Shown here: positions 18,567-27,167 of the stretch, piece after piece | Position numbering within the stretch: position 1 is the first letter of the stretch | Layout of the letters: each line of letters opens with the position of its first letter | DNA from: CBINFS01 sp966250015 | GTDB taxonomy: Bacteria; Bacteroidota; Rhodothermia; Rhodothermales; DASSAV01 | Length of the DNA: 64,000 bases | Direction: 5' to 3' | Assembly (NCBI GenBank): GCA_966250015.1 | Contig: CBINFS010000010.1 | Location: 1-64,000 of the forward strand | Translations under genes and position numbers: made by a program | Notes under the pieces: generated by a model | Seen by the model: the letters and a program-made list of their open reading frames with translations, nothing else | What the model was told of the DNA's origin: nothing | Databases searched by the model: none

Positions 18567-18806
18567 AACCCGCTAAAAATCAGATCTGTGCAGGCAATGT
18601 TGAACGACACGGAACCGCATATGTGCCCCGCCGATCGCCTGCTTTTGAGACCTTGAGGCCGATACGCGCAGAAAATTTTGGCAGTCGGAATGGGCGAAAG
18701 GAGCACCTCGATCGACTTTGGTTTTTGATGCGCTTCACCGTATTCTTCGGTGCGAAACGGGGTGTAGCGCAGACCGGTTGCCGCATCACGATCGCATCCA
18801 AAATAT

Positions 18807-19253
18807 ATGTGGATCCACCGTCTTCAGGAATACGCCGCCATAACCCGAGCGGAGTGTACCTTCCTGATCGCCACCTGCCTCCTCTTCGCGGTTGGACTGG
18901 CAACCCGACATCTGATCGAGCCAACGGTTGAGGTACCCGAATACTCCTACGCCGAAACCGACAGCCTATTCGGCCACGCAACCCGTCAACCATTTGCCGA
19001 GTCCGGGCGCCTGCCTTCGGCGCATGATACGTCGTACACTTCGTTGACCGGCAGCCTTAAACTCGACCTCAACACGGCGAGCATTGCTGAGCTGGAGCAG
19101 CTACCACGCATCGGACCCGTCATGGCTGCACGTATCGTCGCTTACCGGGAGGCTCACGGCAGATTCAATGAAGTTCGTGAGCTGCTTGAAGTCAGCGGGA
19201 TCGGCAATGCGACACTCGAAAGGATCGAGCCCTACCTGTACGTCGAGAAGTGA
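18807..19253 (+). CDS. ComEA-like membrane-anchored helix-hairpin-helix protein
   Basis: A 148-residue protein with one N-terminal membrane span (about 17-34) and a ComEA-type tandem HhH at about 87-148: LDLNTASIAELEQLPRIGPV, then MAARIVAYREAHGRF and VSGIGNATLERIEPYL. ComEA-type proteins bind incoming double-stranded DNA in the periplasm during natural transformation. The linker between span and HhH is short and Ser/Thr-rich. No other competence genes are next to it. The start at 18807 is the only one that keeps the membrane anchor. Confidence 0.85.
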   Translation: MWIHRLQEYAAITRAECTFLIATCLLFAVGLATRHLIEPTVEVPEYSYAETDSLFGHATRQPFAESGRLPSAHDTSYTSLTGSLKLDLNTASIAELEQLPRIGPVMAARIVAYREAHGRFNEVRELLEVSGIGNATLERIEPYLYVEK

Positions 19254-19258
19254 CCGAC

Positions 19259-19465
19259 TCAATGCTCCGTTTCCTCCTCCCTTGTCTCTTCCCCGTTAGA
19301 ACCGGACTTTCGCTTCGAAAGCCTCTCGGCCAGTTTTTCCTCCGTCCAGTCCCGGCTGATCTCTTCCTGCCGCAATAAAAACTTGTATACGGGATAGAGC
19401 ACCAGCGCGGCAACGACGATGAACCCTATCAGCGCCAACACGATAATTAGTCCGTACTCATCCAT
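19259..19465 (-). CDS. Small single-span membrane protein, unknown function
   Basis: A 68-residue frame starting MDEYGLIIVLALIGFIVVAA, with one membrane span (about 4-27) and a charged cytoplasmic tail (SRDWTEEKLAERLSKRKSG, then a Glu/Thr-rich end). A longer in-frame opening exists at 19603, but the added part looks non-coding. It is convergent with the ComEA-like gene with only a 5-base gap. The hydrophobic plus amphipathic pattern supports a real gene; no family is recognised. Confidence 0.5.
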   Translation of the reverse strand: MDEYGLIIVLALIGFIVVAALVLYPVYKFLLRQEEISRDWTEEKLAERLSKRKSGSNGEETREEETEH

Positions 19466-19852
19466 AAAGCAACACGTGGTAAGAAGACGTAAGACCTCTC
19501 CTGGCCGGCGAAGGATTGCGAGGCAAATGAAGGACCCAAGGGTAGTATACGATGAACCAAACTTTGGAAAAAATTTGGGAGCACGTTGAAAAAGGCTCTG
19601 CACGACGCCAATCAGGTACGGCAGGTAACTTCCACGATCTTGTTACCACTTGGGCACCCGAATGATCGAAAGAGAAATTGTGTGGTGTTTTGTTGATATT
19701 TCTCCGGGCTTAACGAGGCCGAACTCTGCCTGATGGTGCGGTATCACCAGACGATTTTACCCGACCGGGTAGCGGGATTCGCATTCGCACTGGTATTGGC
19801 CCTTCGCGTGTTACACGGACCGTCAATCGATCAACCATCATCCAGACAATTC

Positions 19853-20557
19853 ATGAACTCGGCACAGACCAATCACCGAATGCTCATCGTGGAAGACGAC
19901 CCTGAAGTGGGAATGGGCCTGGAAGACTTCTTCTCGCTTCAAGGTTACCAGGTCATGCGAGCAGTGGAAGGTGAGCAGGCACTTCAAATGATGACCACAC
20001 TTCCGGCGTACGACGTCGTTCTACTCGACGTCATGTTGCCCAAAAAGAACGGTTTTGACGTGCTGAGAGAAGCGAGAAAGGCAGGCGTCAAATCGCCCGT
20101 CCTGATGTTGACGGTTAAGGGCAACGAGGAGGACCGGCTTCACGGTTTCGGGCTCGGCGCTGACGACTACGTTACCAAACCTTTCAATGCGGATGAACTG
20201 GCGGCGCGCGTGAAAGCCGTCTTGAGAAGGAGCACCGTGCCCGCAGAGGCGCCGATGGAGGTCTACCAGTTCGGCGAGGTCGAAGTCAACTTCAGCGACC
20301 ATACCGCACGTACCAAAGACGCCGACATCGCGTTTACCGCGCTCGAGTTCGACATCTTGCGTTATTTCATCCAACATCGCGGCCGTACCGTCAGCCGTAA
20401 GCAGCTTCTTCGGGACGTCTGGGGGATCAGCGGCGACATCACGACACGCACGATCGATCGGCACGTTGCCTCTCTCCGGAAAAAGATCGAGAGTGACCCG
20501 AACATGCCTCAGTACATCGAAACGGTTTACGGTATCGGGTACAAGTTCGTCGGGTAA
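19853..20557 (+). CDS. OmpR/PhoB-family response regulator
   Basis: A 234-residue two-domain regulator. The receiver has the acidic pair at 15-16, Asp59 (VVLLDVMLPKKNG) and Lys109 (DDYVTKPF). The C-terminal winged helix is clear (FTALEFDILRYFIQHRGRTV, then RKQLLRDVWG and TIDRHVASLRKKIE, ending YGIGYKFVG). I start at 19853 because the upstream 40 codons of the open frame do not resemble a receiver start. No kinase is adjacent. Nearby on the same strand is the duplicated TerB-like gene, 161 bases downstream. Confidence 0.93.
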   Translation: MNSAQTNHRMLIVEDDPEVGMGLEDFFSLQGYQVMRAVEGEQALQMMTTLPAYDVVLLDVMLPKKNGFDVLREARKAGVKSPVLMLTVKGNEEDRLHGFGLGADDYVTKPFNADELAARVKAVLRRSTVPAEAPMEVYQFGEVEVNFSDHTARTKDADIAFTALEFDILRYFIQHRGRTVSRKQLLRDVWGISGDITTRTIDRHVASLRKKIESDPNMPQYIETVYGIGYKFVG

Positions 20558-20623
20558 GGCCGGATGATGCCAGGGTATGGTTGCCGGCAAGCCAACGTGG
20601 TCGGCATGTTACGATGTGGATTT

Positions 20624-20635
20624 TAAGGATCCTTA
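20624..20635. promoter_or_regulatory. 12-base perfect palindrome upstream of the TerB-like gene
   Basis: TAAGGATCCTTA lies 84 bases before the TerB-like start at 20719. A 10-base palindrome TTGCCGGCAA occurs at 20581-20590 just upstream. Both are in the gap after the OmpR-type regulator. They may be operator half-sites or chance. Confidence 0.25.
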
Positions 20636-20718
20636 GCGGCCATCCACGATTTGCTTGCAGTGAGATGATCTGTCGTGTAGCAGGTCGAAGTAGCAACGAA
20701 AAAAAAGAATACGACCCC

Positions 20719-21519
20719 ATGGAGACCCCTAATAATAAGCCAGGTGTTTTGAACGACCTGGCTTTGATATACCTGGCACTCGCCCACAGTACGGACGAGA
20801 ATTTGAGCAACGACGAGATCGATGCGATCGCATCGCGGCTACGGGAATGGCAAAACGTGAAGTCCGAAACCGTACTGGCCGCCATCAAACAAGCCTTGGA
20901 GGAATATCTACGGGAGGATGCGGATGAACGGGTGCGCCAGGCCGTCAATTCGGTAAAAACGGCCATTCCCCAGGAAATCCGACGCGCCCTTCTGGATGAC
21001 CTTACGGAGATTGCCCTGGCAGACGGTAAGTTCCTCCACGAAGAGAGCTCCTTCATTGGAGAGCTGGCGCAAGCCTGGGAGTTGCAGTCCGATCCGGATT
21101 CGGACAGCAGACCACTCTCCTGGAGCCTGCTAAACTCACCGGTCCAAAATGGTGACTGGACACCGGCGCACGACCTCGCCCTCGTTTACATTACGCTCGC
21201 CCAGAGCACCGACGGCAATCTGGAATCGGACGAGATCGAGATGATCACCGAAAAGCTCAGCGAATGGCTGCCGGATGCCGGCAGAACCGACGTCGTCGAG
21301 CTCGTCCGGGAGGCCTTGAGCGTATACGTGCAGGGACCGGACAAACGTCTTTTTGCCGAATCGATTGAATCGGTTGCGCGCACGATCCCGATTCACCAGC
21401 GGCCCGCACTGCTCGATGACCTGAAGTGTGTTGCGGAAGCCGATGGAGCCCTCCTGGATTCCGAGCGCGAGCTGATCGAAAAGATCGCCCGGTCCTGGAG
21501 CATTCCGGAATCCATGTGA
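20719..21519 (+). CDS. Tandem-duplicated TerB-like protein
   Basis: A 266-residue cytosolic protein made of two copies of a helical TerB/DjlA-N-like unit. Copy one begins LNDLALIYLALAHSTDENLS and ends with ALLDDLTEIALADGKFLHEE; copy two begins HDLALVYITLAQSTDGNLES and ends with ALLDDLKCVAEADGALLDSE. Each unit starts with an acidic STDxNLxxDEIdxI loop and ends with an AxADGxxxxxE motif, as in TerB-like domains that bind metal or phospholipid/partner proteins. I start at 20719 rather than 20581, since the extra N-terminus is not repeat-like. It ends just before a strong terminator, so it is probably expressed as a single gene. Confidence 0.75.
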   Translation: METPNNKPGVLNDLALIYLALAHSTDENLSNDEIDAIASRLREWQNVKSETVLAAIKQALEEYLREDADERVRQAVNSVKTAIPQEIRRALLDDLTEIALADGKFLHEESSFIGELAQAWELQSDPDSDSRPLSWSLLNSPVQNGDWTPAHDLALVYITLAQSTDGNLESDEIEMITEKLSEWLPDAGRTDVVELVREALSVYVQGPDKRLFAESIESVARTIPIHQRPALLDDLKCVAEADGALLDSERELIEKIARSWSIPESM

Positions 21520-21548
21520 TACTGGACTCAAAATCCAATGAAACAGCC

Positions 21549-21579
21549 GGGGCGTGTGTCAACCACATGCCCCATTTTT
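21549..21579 (+). terminator. Strong intrinsic terminator after the TerB-like gene
   Basis: GGGGCGTGTG (21549-21558) pairs with CACATGCCCC (21564-21573), a 10-bp stem with one G.U pair and a 5-base loop. It is followed by ATTTTTATT. This is a textbook terminator in the convergent gap with the M1 peptidase. Confidence 0.85.
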
Positions 21580-21586
21580 ATTGATC

Positions 21587-23224
21587 TCACCGTTTACGAA
21601 TACTGTACTCCATCAGAAGCCAGGCATTCGGATCCACCACAACGGCCGCTGGCTCCTCATCGAGTTGAATCGCAAAGTGCTCCTCGCGGTCGTCAATTTG
21701 AAGTAACTCGAGCCGGTCACCTCCTTTTCCCGCTTTTTCGATCAGGAGCTCCAACGGAAGGCGAAGGGCTTCTTTACCTTTCTGAACCTGTTCGACCACG
21801 ACGGTCAACGTCTTTGCGCTTTTATCGTATGTCCACGTCACGTCGAGAACGGGGAAACCGGGCTGGTAGACCCATTGCTCAAAGAACCAGCCCAGGTTCT
21901 GGCCGGATACTTCCTCCATGATGCGTTGAAAATCGTCCGTCACCGCATTACCGTTCCGGTAGGTCTCGTAGAACCGTTTGAGACCTTCCCGGAACGCCTC
22001 GTCACCGACTGTATACCGAAGCATGTGCAGCACCCACGCCCCTTTTTGATATGAATTGGCGTTGAGCAGCTCGTTCGGGTCAGTGACCGTCGTGTCGACG
22101 ATGGCGGCATTCGGCCGGCTTTTGTGAAACGCCAGCACCTGGTCCTTTTCTTTCGCCATGAAAGCTTTCATGGCCTCACGACCGTGCTTCGCTTCCGTGT
22201 AGAGATCGGTCAGATAGGTGGCAAAGCCTTCGCTGAGCCAGAGGTGGTGCCAGTCCCCCTCGGTCACAGCATTGCCAAACCACTGATGCGCAATTTCGTG
22301 AGCGAGCAGTCGCTCGTTCTGCCGGGTGCCAGTCACCGCATTTTCGTGATAAAAGATGGCTCCGGCATTCTCCATACCCCCATACCGGGTCGTGGACTGC
22401 ACGTTGGCCAGCTTCTCGAATGGATACGGACCGAGCCACTCGCTGAAATACGCCACGATCTCCGGCGCAATCTTAAAGTCAAAAAATCCTTTTTCACGAT
22501 CCTCGGGATAAACCCAGCTCTCGACCGGAATCCCTTCGTACACCCCGGCCTTTTCAATTTCAAAATCGGCCACGCCGATCACCATCACTTTGGTCGGAAT
22601 TGGAGCCGTCGTTCGCCAGTGCGTCACCCGCAGGGGACCGGGAACGTCTACGTCGGAAACGAGCATCCCGTTGGAAACGATTTCGTAGTGGTCCGGAGCC
22701 GTTACGACGAACTCGACGGTTGCCTTATCGGAAGGGTGATCGACGGTCGGCAGCCAGTGGCGAGCCCGGTTTGGCCAGTTATCCCCAAAAAAGGTTCGAT
22801 CGCCGTACTTGTTGGTCGAAATGATCAGTCCGTCTGCCGGAACGCCCTCGTACACGACGGTAACCGTACGCTCCTCACCCGCAACCGACGGCTGGTCCAG
22901 CTTGATTTGCAGCCGGTCGTCCTCGTGTACGAACGGGACGGGCTCCGGGCCGACCCGTACTTCTTTCACTTGCATCCCGGTCCCATTCCCTCCGGACTGA
23001 CCGACGAGGTCCAGCTCGATCGCCCGGAGTCCGGAGTCTGTGAAGTGAACCATCACCGACGCCTCCCCTCTGATCACGTCCGTTTGATCTTCAAGCTGCA
23101 AGCTGAATACGTAGTGTTGAACGTCGATTCCGTCGTTCGGCGGATCGCCGTAGGCATCGGTAAATCCAACCAGCCCCGCCGTCAATACGGCCAGCAGAAA
23201 AATTCGAGCGTGATGAAGAAACAT
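21587..23224 (-). CDS. Secreted M1-family zinc aminopeptidase
   Basis: A 545-residue gluzincin aminopeptidase with a signal peptide (MFLHHARIFLLAVLTAGLVG). It has the exopeptidase motif GGMENAGAIFY, the zinc site HEIAHQWFG (309-317) and the third ligand Glu332, spaced HExxH-18-E as expected. The C-terminal helical domain IV of large aminopeptidase N is absent, so it is a short M1 enzyme like those common in Bacteroidota. Role: trimming N-terminal residues from peptides outside the cytoplasm. It is convergent with the TerB-like gene and downstream of moaB on the same strand (75 bases). Confidence 0.93.
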   Translation of the reverse strand: MFLHHARIFLLAVLTAGLVGFTDAYGDPPNDGIDVQHYVFSLQLEDQTDVIRGEASVMVHFTDSGLRAIELDLVGQSGGNGTGMQVKEVRVGPEPVPFVHEDDRLQIKLDQPSVAGEERTVTVVYEGVPADGLIISTNKYGDRTFFGDNWPNRARHWLPTVDHPSDKATVEFVVTAPDHYEIVSNGMLVSDVDVPGPLRVTHWRTTAPIPTKVMVIGVADFEIEKAGVYEGIPVESWVYPEDREKGFFDFKIAPEIVAYFSEWLGPYPFEKLANVQSTTRYGGMENAGAIFYHENAVTGTRQNERLLAHEIAHQWFGNAVTEGDWHHLWLSEGFATYLTDLYTEAKHGREAMKAFMAKEKDQVLAFHKSRPNAAIVDTTVTDPNELLNANSYQKGAWVLHMLRYTVGDEAFREGLKRFYETYRNGNAVTDDFQRIMEEVSGQNLGWFFEQWVYQPGFPVLDVTWTYDKSAKTLTVVVEQVQKGKEALRLPLELLIEKAGKGGDRLELLQIDDREEHFAIQLDEEPAAVVVDPNAWLLMEYSIRKR

Positions 23225-23299
23225 GCAGAAAACCAGAACTAAAATTTCGGAAGAGAAAGAAGAGCGAAGGCTGGATCGGCTCTTCCATCGGCACGTCTT

Positions 23300-23809
23300 C
23301 TATGAACGCTGCCTGAGAACTTCCCAGACCAGATGCTTCAGGTCAGGGACGATCAGGCGGTCCATAGCCAGACGGACGGCGCCTGTCGAGCCGGGCGTCG
23401 AAAATACGAGCGTGCCCCGGTACACGCCGGCCGTTGCACGGGAGAGCATGGCCGCGGGACCTATTTCTTCAAATGACAGCATACGAAACAGCTCGCCGAA
23501 GCCGGGAAGCGTCTTTTCGAGACGCCTGGACAGGGCCTCGAAGGTCGTGTCTCGGGCGCTGATACCCGTCCCACCGTTAAACAGGATCACCTCGACCTTT
23601 CCTGCAAGCTCACCAAGTACGCCTTCGATCTGGTCGGGTTCGTCGGGAATGATGCGATACGCCGTGATTTCATATCCGTTTTCGGCAAGCCTCGCTTTCA
23701 TGAGGGCGCCGCTCAGGTCATTATCCGTCGTGCGCGTATCGCTGATCGTTATGACCGCACATCGTACGGAGATCGCTTCTGCCGCCTTCCTGTGATCGCC
23801 GCTGCTCAT
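23300..23809 (-). CDS. moaB: MoaB/Mog-type molybdopterin adenylyltransferase
   Basis: A 169-residue protein of the MoaB/Mog fold that adenylylates molybdopterin. The diagnostic VEVILFNGGTGISARDTT (Gly-Gly-Thr-Gly turn) and the later VFSTPGSTGAVRLAMDRLI are intact. Its start codon overlaps the yidD stop as ATGA (23806-23809), which fixes the start and implies translational coupling. No other molybdenum cofactor gene is nearby. MoaB versus Mog cannot be separated confidently by eye; the short length favours MoaB. Confidence 0.88.
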   Translation of the reverse strand: MSSGDHRKAAEAISVRCAVITISDTRTTDNDLSGALMKARLAENGYEITAYRIIPDEPDQIEGVLGELAGKVEVILFNGGTGISARDTTFEALSRRLEKTLPGFGELFRMLSFEEIGPAAMLSRATAGVYRGTLVFSTPGSTGAVRLAMDRLIVPDLKHLVWEVLRQRS

Positions 23810-24201
23810 CGATGGAAATGATCCGGTTGGTGGACGTCCGGGTCGATTGGGAGATCTTTCGCAGGTTGAGACTCCGGAACGGGCTCGCCGAACCAGCGGG
23901 GAGGATCGTACCCCTGCCCTCCCCAGGGATTGCACCGCAGGAGCCGCCACGACGCGAGAATGGTCCCTTTCACGACGCCGTATTTTTCCAGGGCTTCAAT
24001 GGCGTAGGCGGAGCACGTGGGGGTAAAACGACAGCTCGGAGGAAAGAATGGCGAAATGGCTATCTGATAGGCGCGAACGAGCGCGATCAGTAGTCTCCGG
24101 GGTAGCTGTACCAGCGTCTTAAACAAGGTAAACAGGCGGCGTTTTTCCGCATAAGTGGAGGGATCGACCTGTTTTAATTCCCCGGCCTTGCAGGGTTCCA
24201 T
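23806..24201 (-). CDS. yidD: Membrane protein insertion efficiency factor YidD
   Basis: Small amphipathic protein at the inner face of the membrane that assists YidC-dependent insertion. The core reads LIRAYQ-like LVRAYQIAISPFFPPSCRF, then TPTCSAYAIEALEKYG and LLRCNPWGGQGYDPP, all hallmarks of YidD including three conserved cysteines. The 131-residue length includes a longer than usual N-terminal lead of about 40 residues and a His/Asp/Pro-rich tail. It is the middle gene of a tight operon: 6 bases after the SleB-like gene and a 4-base overlap with moaB. Confidence 0.93.
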   Translation of the reverse strand: MEPCKAGELKQVDPSTYAEKRRLFTLFKTLVQLPRRLLIALVRAYQIAISPFFPPSCRFTPTCSAYAIEALEKYGVVKGTILASWRLLRCNPWGGQGYDPPRWFGEPVPESQPAKDLPIDPDVHQPDHFHR

Positions 24202-24207
24202 GCCGGA

Positions 24208-24939
24208 TCAACGATCGGCGGTGGGGCGCTGGATCGTAGGCCTTACCGGTCGTTTTATGGTGCCGCTCAGGCTCCGCGGCGAGCGAGCCGTAAGCGTCCT
24301 GACGCGGCTCATTTTCTCCGTTTTTCGCAGCCCCATGTACGTCGGCTGGGTGGGTTTTGCCGGGATGTAGTCCAGGTCAACGCCGTCATAAAACCGGAAC
24401 CGTGACGGGTCTATGCCAAGAGCAATGGAGTTGAGCGGGTCTCCACTTGCCGCCCAGTCGGGAACGGAAGCTCCCTTCATCGAAATCGGGCTATAGAAAT
24501 GACGTGTGGTCAAAGAGAACGGCCGCTCCGAAGGATCGGCACGATACACCTCCAGCGCAATCTGAAGCGCCCGTTGCCATGCGCGGGATTCGCTGTTTTG
24601 ATTGAATGAAAGGATGTGATCACGCCGTGGTGAGGGCGTGTTGAACGCGCTGAACTGACGTTCTTCGAGCACGACCTCACGGTACGTGGTACCGCGATAC
24701 GCCGTTTCGACACGGTTCCGCACAACCCACGCCACGAGACGTTGCTCGTCCGGACGATCTGACTCCGAATAAATGCACTTCGCCAGCCAGAGCACCTCAT
24801 CCATCTCAAAGGGATCCATTCGTAAGAGCACTTCGCGCAAGGATCCCCTGGCCAGCGAATCGGCGGGTTCCGCTGCCCATACACTCGCCGCAACCGGGAG
24901 TGACAAAATAAAAATGACAGTTAGACTCCGAGCCAACAT
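24208..24939 (-). CDS. SleB-like cell wall hydrolase (Hydrolase_2 family)
   Basis: A 243-residue exported protein with a signal peptide (MLARSLTVIFILSLPVAASV, cleavage near WAAEP). The catalytic-type core is seen: LAKCIYSESDRPDEQ with Glu59, then LVAWVVRNRVETAY and the QFSAF motif, as in SleB/CwlJ-type cell wall hydrolases. The C-terminal 40 residues are basic and Arg/Thr-rich. Likely role: peptidoglycan cleavage in the periplasm. It heads the operon with yidD and moaB. Confidence 0.8.
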   Translation of the reverse strand: MLARSLTVIFILSLPVAASVWAAEPADSLARGSLREVLLRMDPFEMDEVLWLAKCIYSESDRPDEQRLVAWVVRNRVETAYRGTTYREVVLEERQFSAFNTPSPRRDHILSFNQNSESRAWQRALQIALEVYRADPSERPFSLTTRHFYSPISMKGASVPDWAASGDPLNSIALGIDPSRFRFYDGVDLDYIPAKPTQPTYMGLRKTEKMSRVRTLTARSPRSLSGTIKRPVRPTIQRPTADR

Positions 24940-25208
24940 GCCTGTTCTTCGTTACGATGCATACACGCATCTGGAAGTACAAATCTCATTCCACATCGAA
25001 TTATCGCCTTTTCGCGTATTTGGGTAACGGAATCGCAGGCATCTATATGACCAGTAGGAAAGATTGTCCGAACTATAACCGGTAAGGAACGCATTTAAAT
25101 TCAAAGCCGTTTGCTGGGCCGAGACTAAACGTGGCCCGATGGTCCGACATCCTCCGTTCGCCCCACTACCGGTGGAAGGCATATTGTAGTTTGGAAGCTG
25201 AGATCTAC

Positions 25209-25607
25209 ATGAATACACAACCCCTGCTCGACCAGGTTAAATTTGATTCGAATGGGCTCGTCACGGCGATTGCTCAGGATTATGAAAGCAAGGAAATCCT
25301 GATGGTGGCTTACATGAACGAGGCCACGCTTCGGCAGACCCTGGAAACTGGAACCATGACGTACTGGAGCCGCTCACGGCAAAAGGTCTGGGTGAAGGGT
25401 GAACAGAGCGGCAACACGCAGGAAGTAAAAGAGGTGTACGTCGACTGCGACGGTGACGCCCTCGTCTTTAAGGTAGTGCAGAAAGGCGGTGCGGCCTGCC
25501 ACACGGGTCACTTCTCCTGCTTTTACCGACGGTTTGAAGAGGACCGTCTGGTCGAAGTTGGTGAACCCGTCTTCGATCCCTCCCGGATATACGGGAAAAA
25601 ACAATAG
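25209..25607 (+). CDS. hisI: Phosphoribosyl-AMP cyclohydrolase
   Basis: Third step of histidine synthesis, hydrolysing phosphoribosyl-AMP. The 132 residues contain the signature IAQDYESKEILMVAYMN, YWSRSRQKVWVKGE, the metal site VDCDGDALVFKV and the zinc-site GAACHTGHFSCFYR. It is monofunctional, lacking the HisE domain. I start at 25209 (MNTQPLLDQVKF); the open frame reaches back to 25131 without conservation. No other his genes are beside it. Confidence 0.95.
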   Translation: MNTQPLLDQVKFDSNGLVTAIAQDYESKEILMVAYMNEATLRQTLETGTMTYWSRSRQKVWVKGEQSGNTQEVKEVYVDCDGDALVFKVVQKGGAACHTGHFSCFYRRFEEDRLVEVGEPVFDPSRIYGKKQ

Positions 25608-25616
25608 CCGGGCGGT

Positions 25617-26426
25617 CTACATCCGCAGTCGAAGCGCAACCGATATGGACCCGGGAGTCGCAAAAGCAGATATGGAAACCGGATCACGGTACATTTCGGC
25701 CTGGTGTCGCTCCGAGAGCCAGTAAGCGGTAAGAAAACCAATCGCAGCTCCCGCCGCCACGTCGGTGGCCCAGTGCCGATCGCGTGCAATGCGCGCCACA
25801 CCGGTTCCGCCGGCTCCCAGCGCAAGCAACCCGTAGGTTAACGGACCCGGATAGTACATCGCCCAGGGAGTCAGTACCGCAAAGGCGGTTGCCGTATGCC
25901 CGGAGACGAATGACGAGTTGCCCGAAAACGGATCGAATTTGAAAGGCCCTTCTCCCTGGTGAGGCCTTGCCCGTCCTGCAACGGTTTTAATGGTAAAGTT
26001 TACCGCCGCAGCGTACACAGCGGATTGGAGCGAGGTGAAGGCTGCATCCTGAAAACGTTGATCGTCGGTAAGGAGTGACGCGCCGAAGATCCCGGCAACA
26101 GGTATCAGGACTCGTGGTCCGCCGAGCTCGTTCGCCACATTCAGGTAGTGCGCGAATCCACCCCGGTAGTCCTCTCGCACTTCTTCGGATACCGACTCGT
26201 CGAGCAAGGTGGCCGGAGCGAGAATCGCAAGGGAACCCAACGCGTAAAGTGGTAACCGGGCGTCTGCGTCGCGAATCAAGGCGCCGGCGTCCTGGTACGA
26301 CCACCTCAGAAACCGCTCGGGACCCGGCCGCTCGAGCTGCTGTGCATACCCGGACTCAGCCCCGACCGGAGCAAATACCAGAATCAGTAAGGAAAAAACA
26401 AAAGCGTGACGGACCACTCCTGACAT
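25617..26426 (-). CDS. PAP2-superfamily phosphatase, exported
   Basis: A 269-residue membrane-associated lipid phosphatase homologue. Signal peptide or N-anchor at 1-24, then the three PAP2 motifs: KTVAGRARP, FVSGHTATAFAV, and GVARIARDRHWATDVAAG. These match the KxxxxxxRP / PSGH / SRxxxxxHxxxD signatures, with Ser-Gly-His present. Probable role is removal of phosphate from undecaprenyl-PP or phosphatidic acid at the periplasmic face. It is convergent with hisI (9-base gap). Confidence 0.9.
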   Translation of the reverse strand: MSGVVRHAFVFSLLILVFAPVGAESGYAQQLERPGPERFLRWSYQDAGALIRDADARLPLYALGSLAILAPATLLDESVSEEVREDYRGGFAHYLNVANELGGPRVLIPVAGIFGASLLTDDQRFQDAAFTSLQSAVYAAAVNFTIKTVAGRARPHQGEGPFKFDPFSGNSSFVSGHTATAFAVLTPWAMYYPGPLTYGLLALGAGGTGVARIARDRHWATDVAAGAAIGFLTAYWLSERHQAEMYRDPVSISAFATPGSISVALRLRM

Positions 26427-26440
26427 GTTTTTACCGGCTA

Positions 26441-26629
26441 AACGTAAAAAATACCGATTCTTACAATCGTAGCCGTGTCCGTCGATAGGCTGATCTTTCC
26501 TTTTTGGACGTCTTTACCTGTTACGTTGACGCGATATACAATTTTGCCACCTTCTTTGAGTTCCCACACAAAATAGAAATCAGCGACTAAACGCTCCCCG
26601 AGACCACCTGATAATACAGGTGGTTGGGG
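26441..26629 (-). other. In-frame open extension after the STAS stop codon
   Basis: Directly after the TGA of the STAS gene the same frame stays open for 63 codons to a TAG at 26438-26440. The downstream part reads VWELKEGGKIVYRVNVTGKD, a protein-like sequence. There is no ATG; a GTG at 26567-26569 could start a 43-residue peptide. It may be a readthrough tail, a remnant of a longer gene, a GTG-started small gene or chance. Confidence 0.3.
26603..26624 (-). terminator. Hairpin after the STAS gene
   Basis: ACCACCTG (26603-26610) pairs perfectly with CAGGTGGT (26617-26624) around ATAATA, beginning 5 bases beyond the STAS stop on the minus strand. No T-run follows, so termination efficiency is uncertain. 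Confidence 0.45.
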
Positions 26630-27007
26630 TCATTCACTCATGCCTTCTGCGGCAGCGGGCGGATTCGTCTGAAAGCTCTGTATTGCCTCTTCGACCGTGG
26701 GGTAGTCCTCGAAAACGGAACCCAGCAAATGCGTCATTAAGAAGACCGCCTTGATCCTTTTTTCAATACCGGCCAGGCGGGCGTCACCACCAACTTTCCG
26801 CAGGCTCGTCAAGGCTCCTATCAGCACCCCTATCCCGGACGAATCCATGAAATCAGCGTGCGACAGGTCGATCACGATCTGTTTTTTACCCGCGTCCTTG
26901 AGCCGGTCAATGTTCTCCTTGAAGGATTCACCTTCCACACTACCAAGAAACTTCCCCCTGACGTCGATTACGACCGCACCGTACTTTTCGTTTACCTTGA
27001 ATGGCAT
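26630..27007 (-). CDS. STAS-domain anti-sigma factor antagonist
   Basis: A 125-residue SpoIIAA-like STAS protein. It contains QIVIDLSHADFMDSSGIGVL with the phosphorylatable serine pair 56-57 in the DSSGIG motif. In such systems an HPK-like anti-sigma kinase phosphorylates the STAS protein to control release of a sigma factor or other target. No anti-sigma kinase or PP2C phosphatase lies next to it, so the partners are elsewhere. The residues after 110 (TNPPAAAEGMSE) form a loose tail. Confidence 0.9.
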   Translation of the reverse strand: MPFKVNEKYGAVVIDVRGKFLGSVEGESFKENIDRLKDAGKKQIVIDLSHADFMDSSGIGVLIGALTSLRKVGGDARLAGIEKRIKAVFLMTHLLGSVFEDYPTVEEAIQSFQTNPPAAAEGMSE

Positions 27008-27167
27008 GAACAGTACCTCCTCTTATACTGGTTCGATGAATTGGATCGAAAAAGCAGTTTGCACAGCTTTCAGGTAAGGTGGACGGAGGGTAGATACGAT
27101 TCATTGAAAGAAATTATATAATCCGTAGCTTACCAGATATTGAGTTTTATACTAGTAATTATATCCA

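Noticed and set aside
13395..25595. The same 14-base hairpin-like word CCCGGATATACGGG occurs at 13395-13408 and at 25582-25595.
   Set aside because: Several repeated 14-base words are expected by chance in 64 kb, and one copy lies inside the hisI coding sequence.
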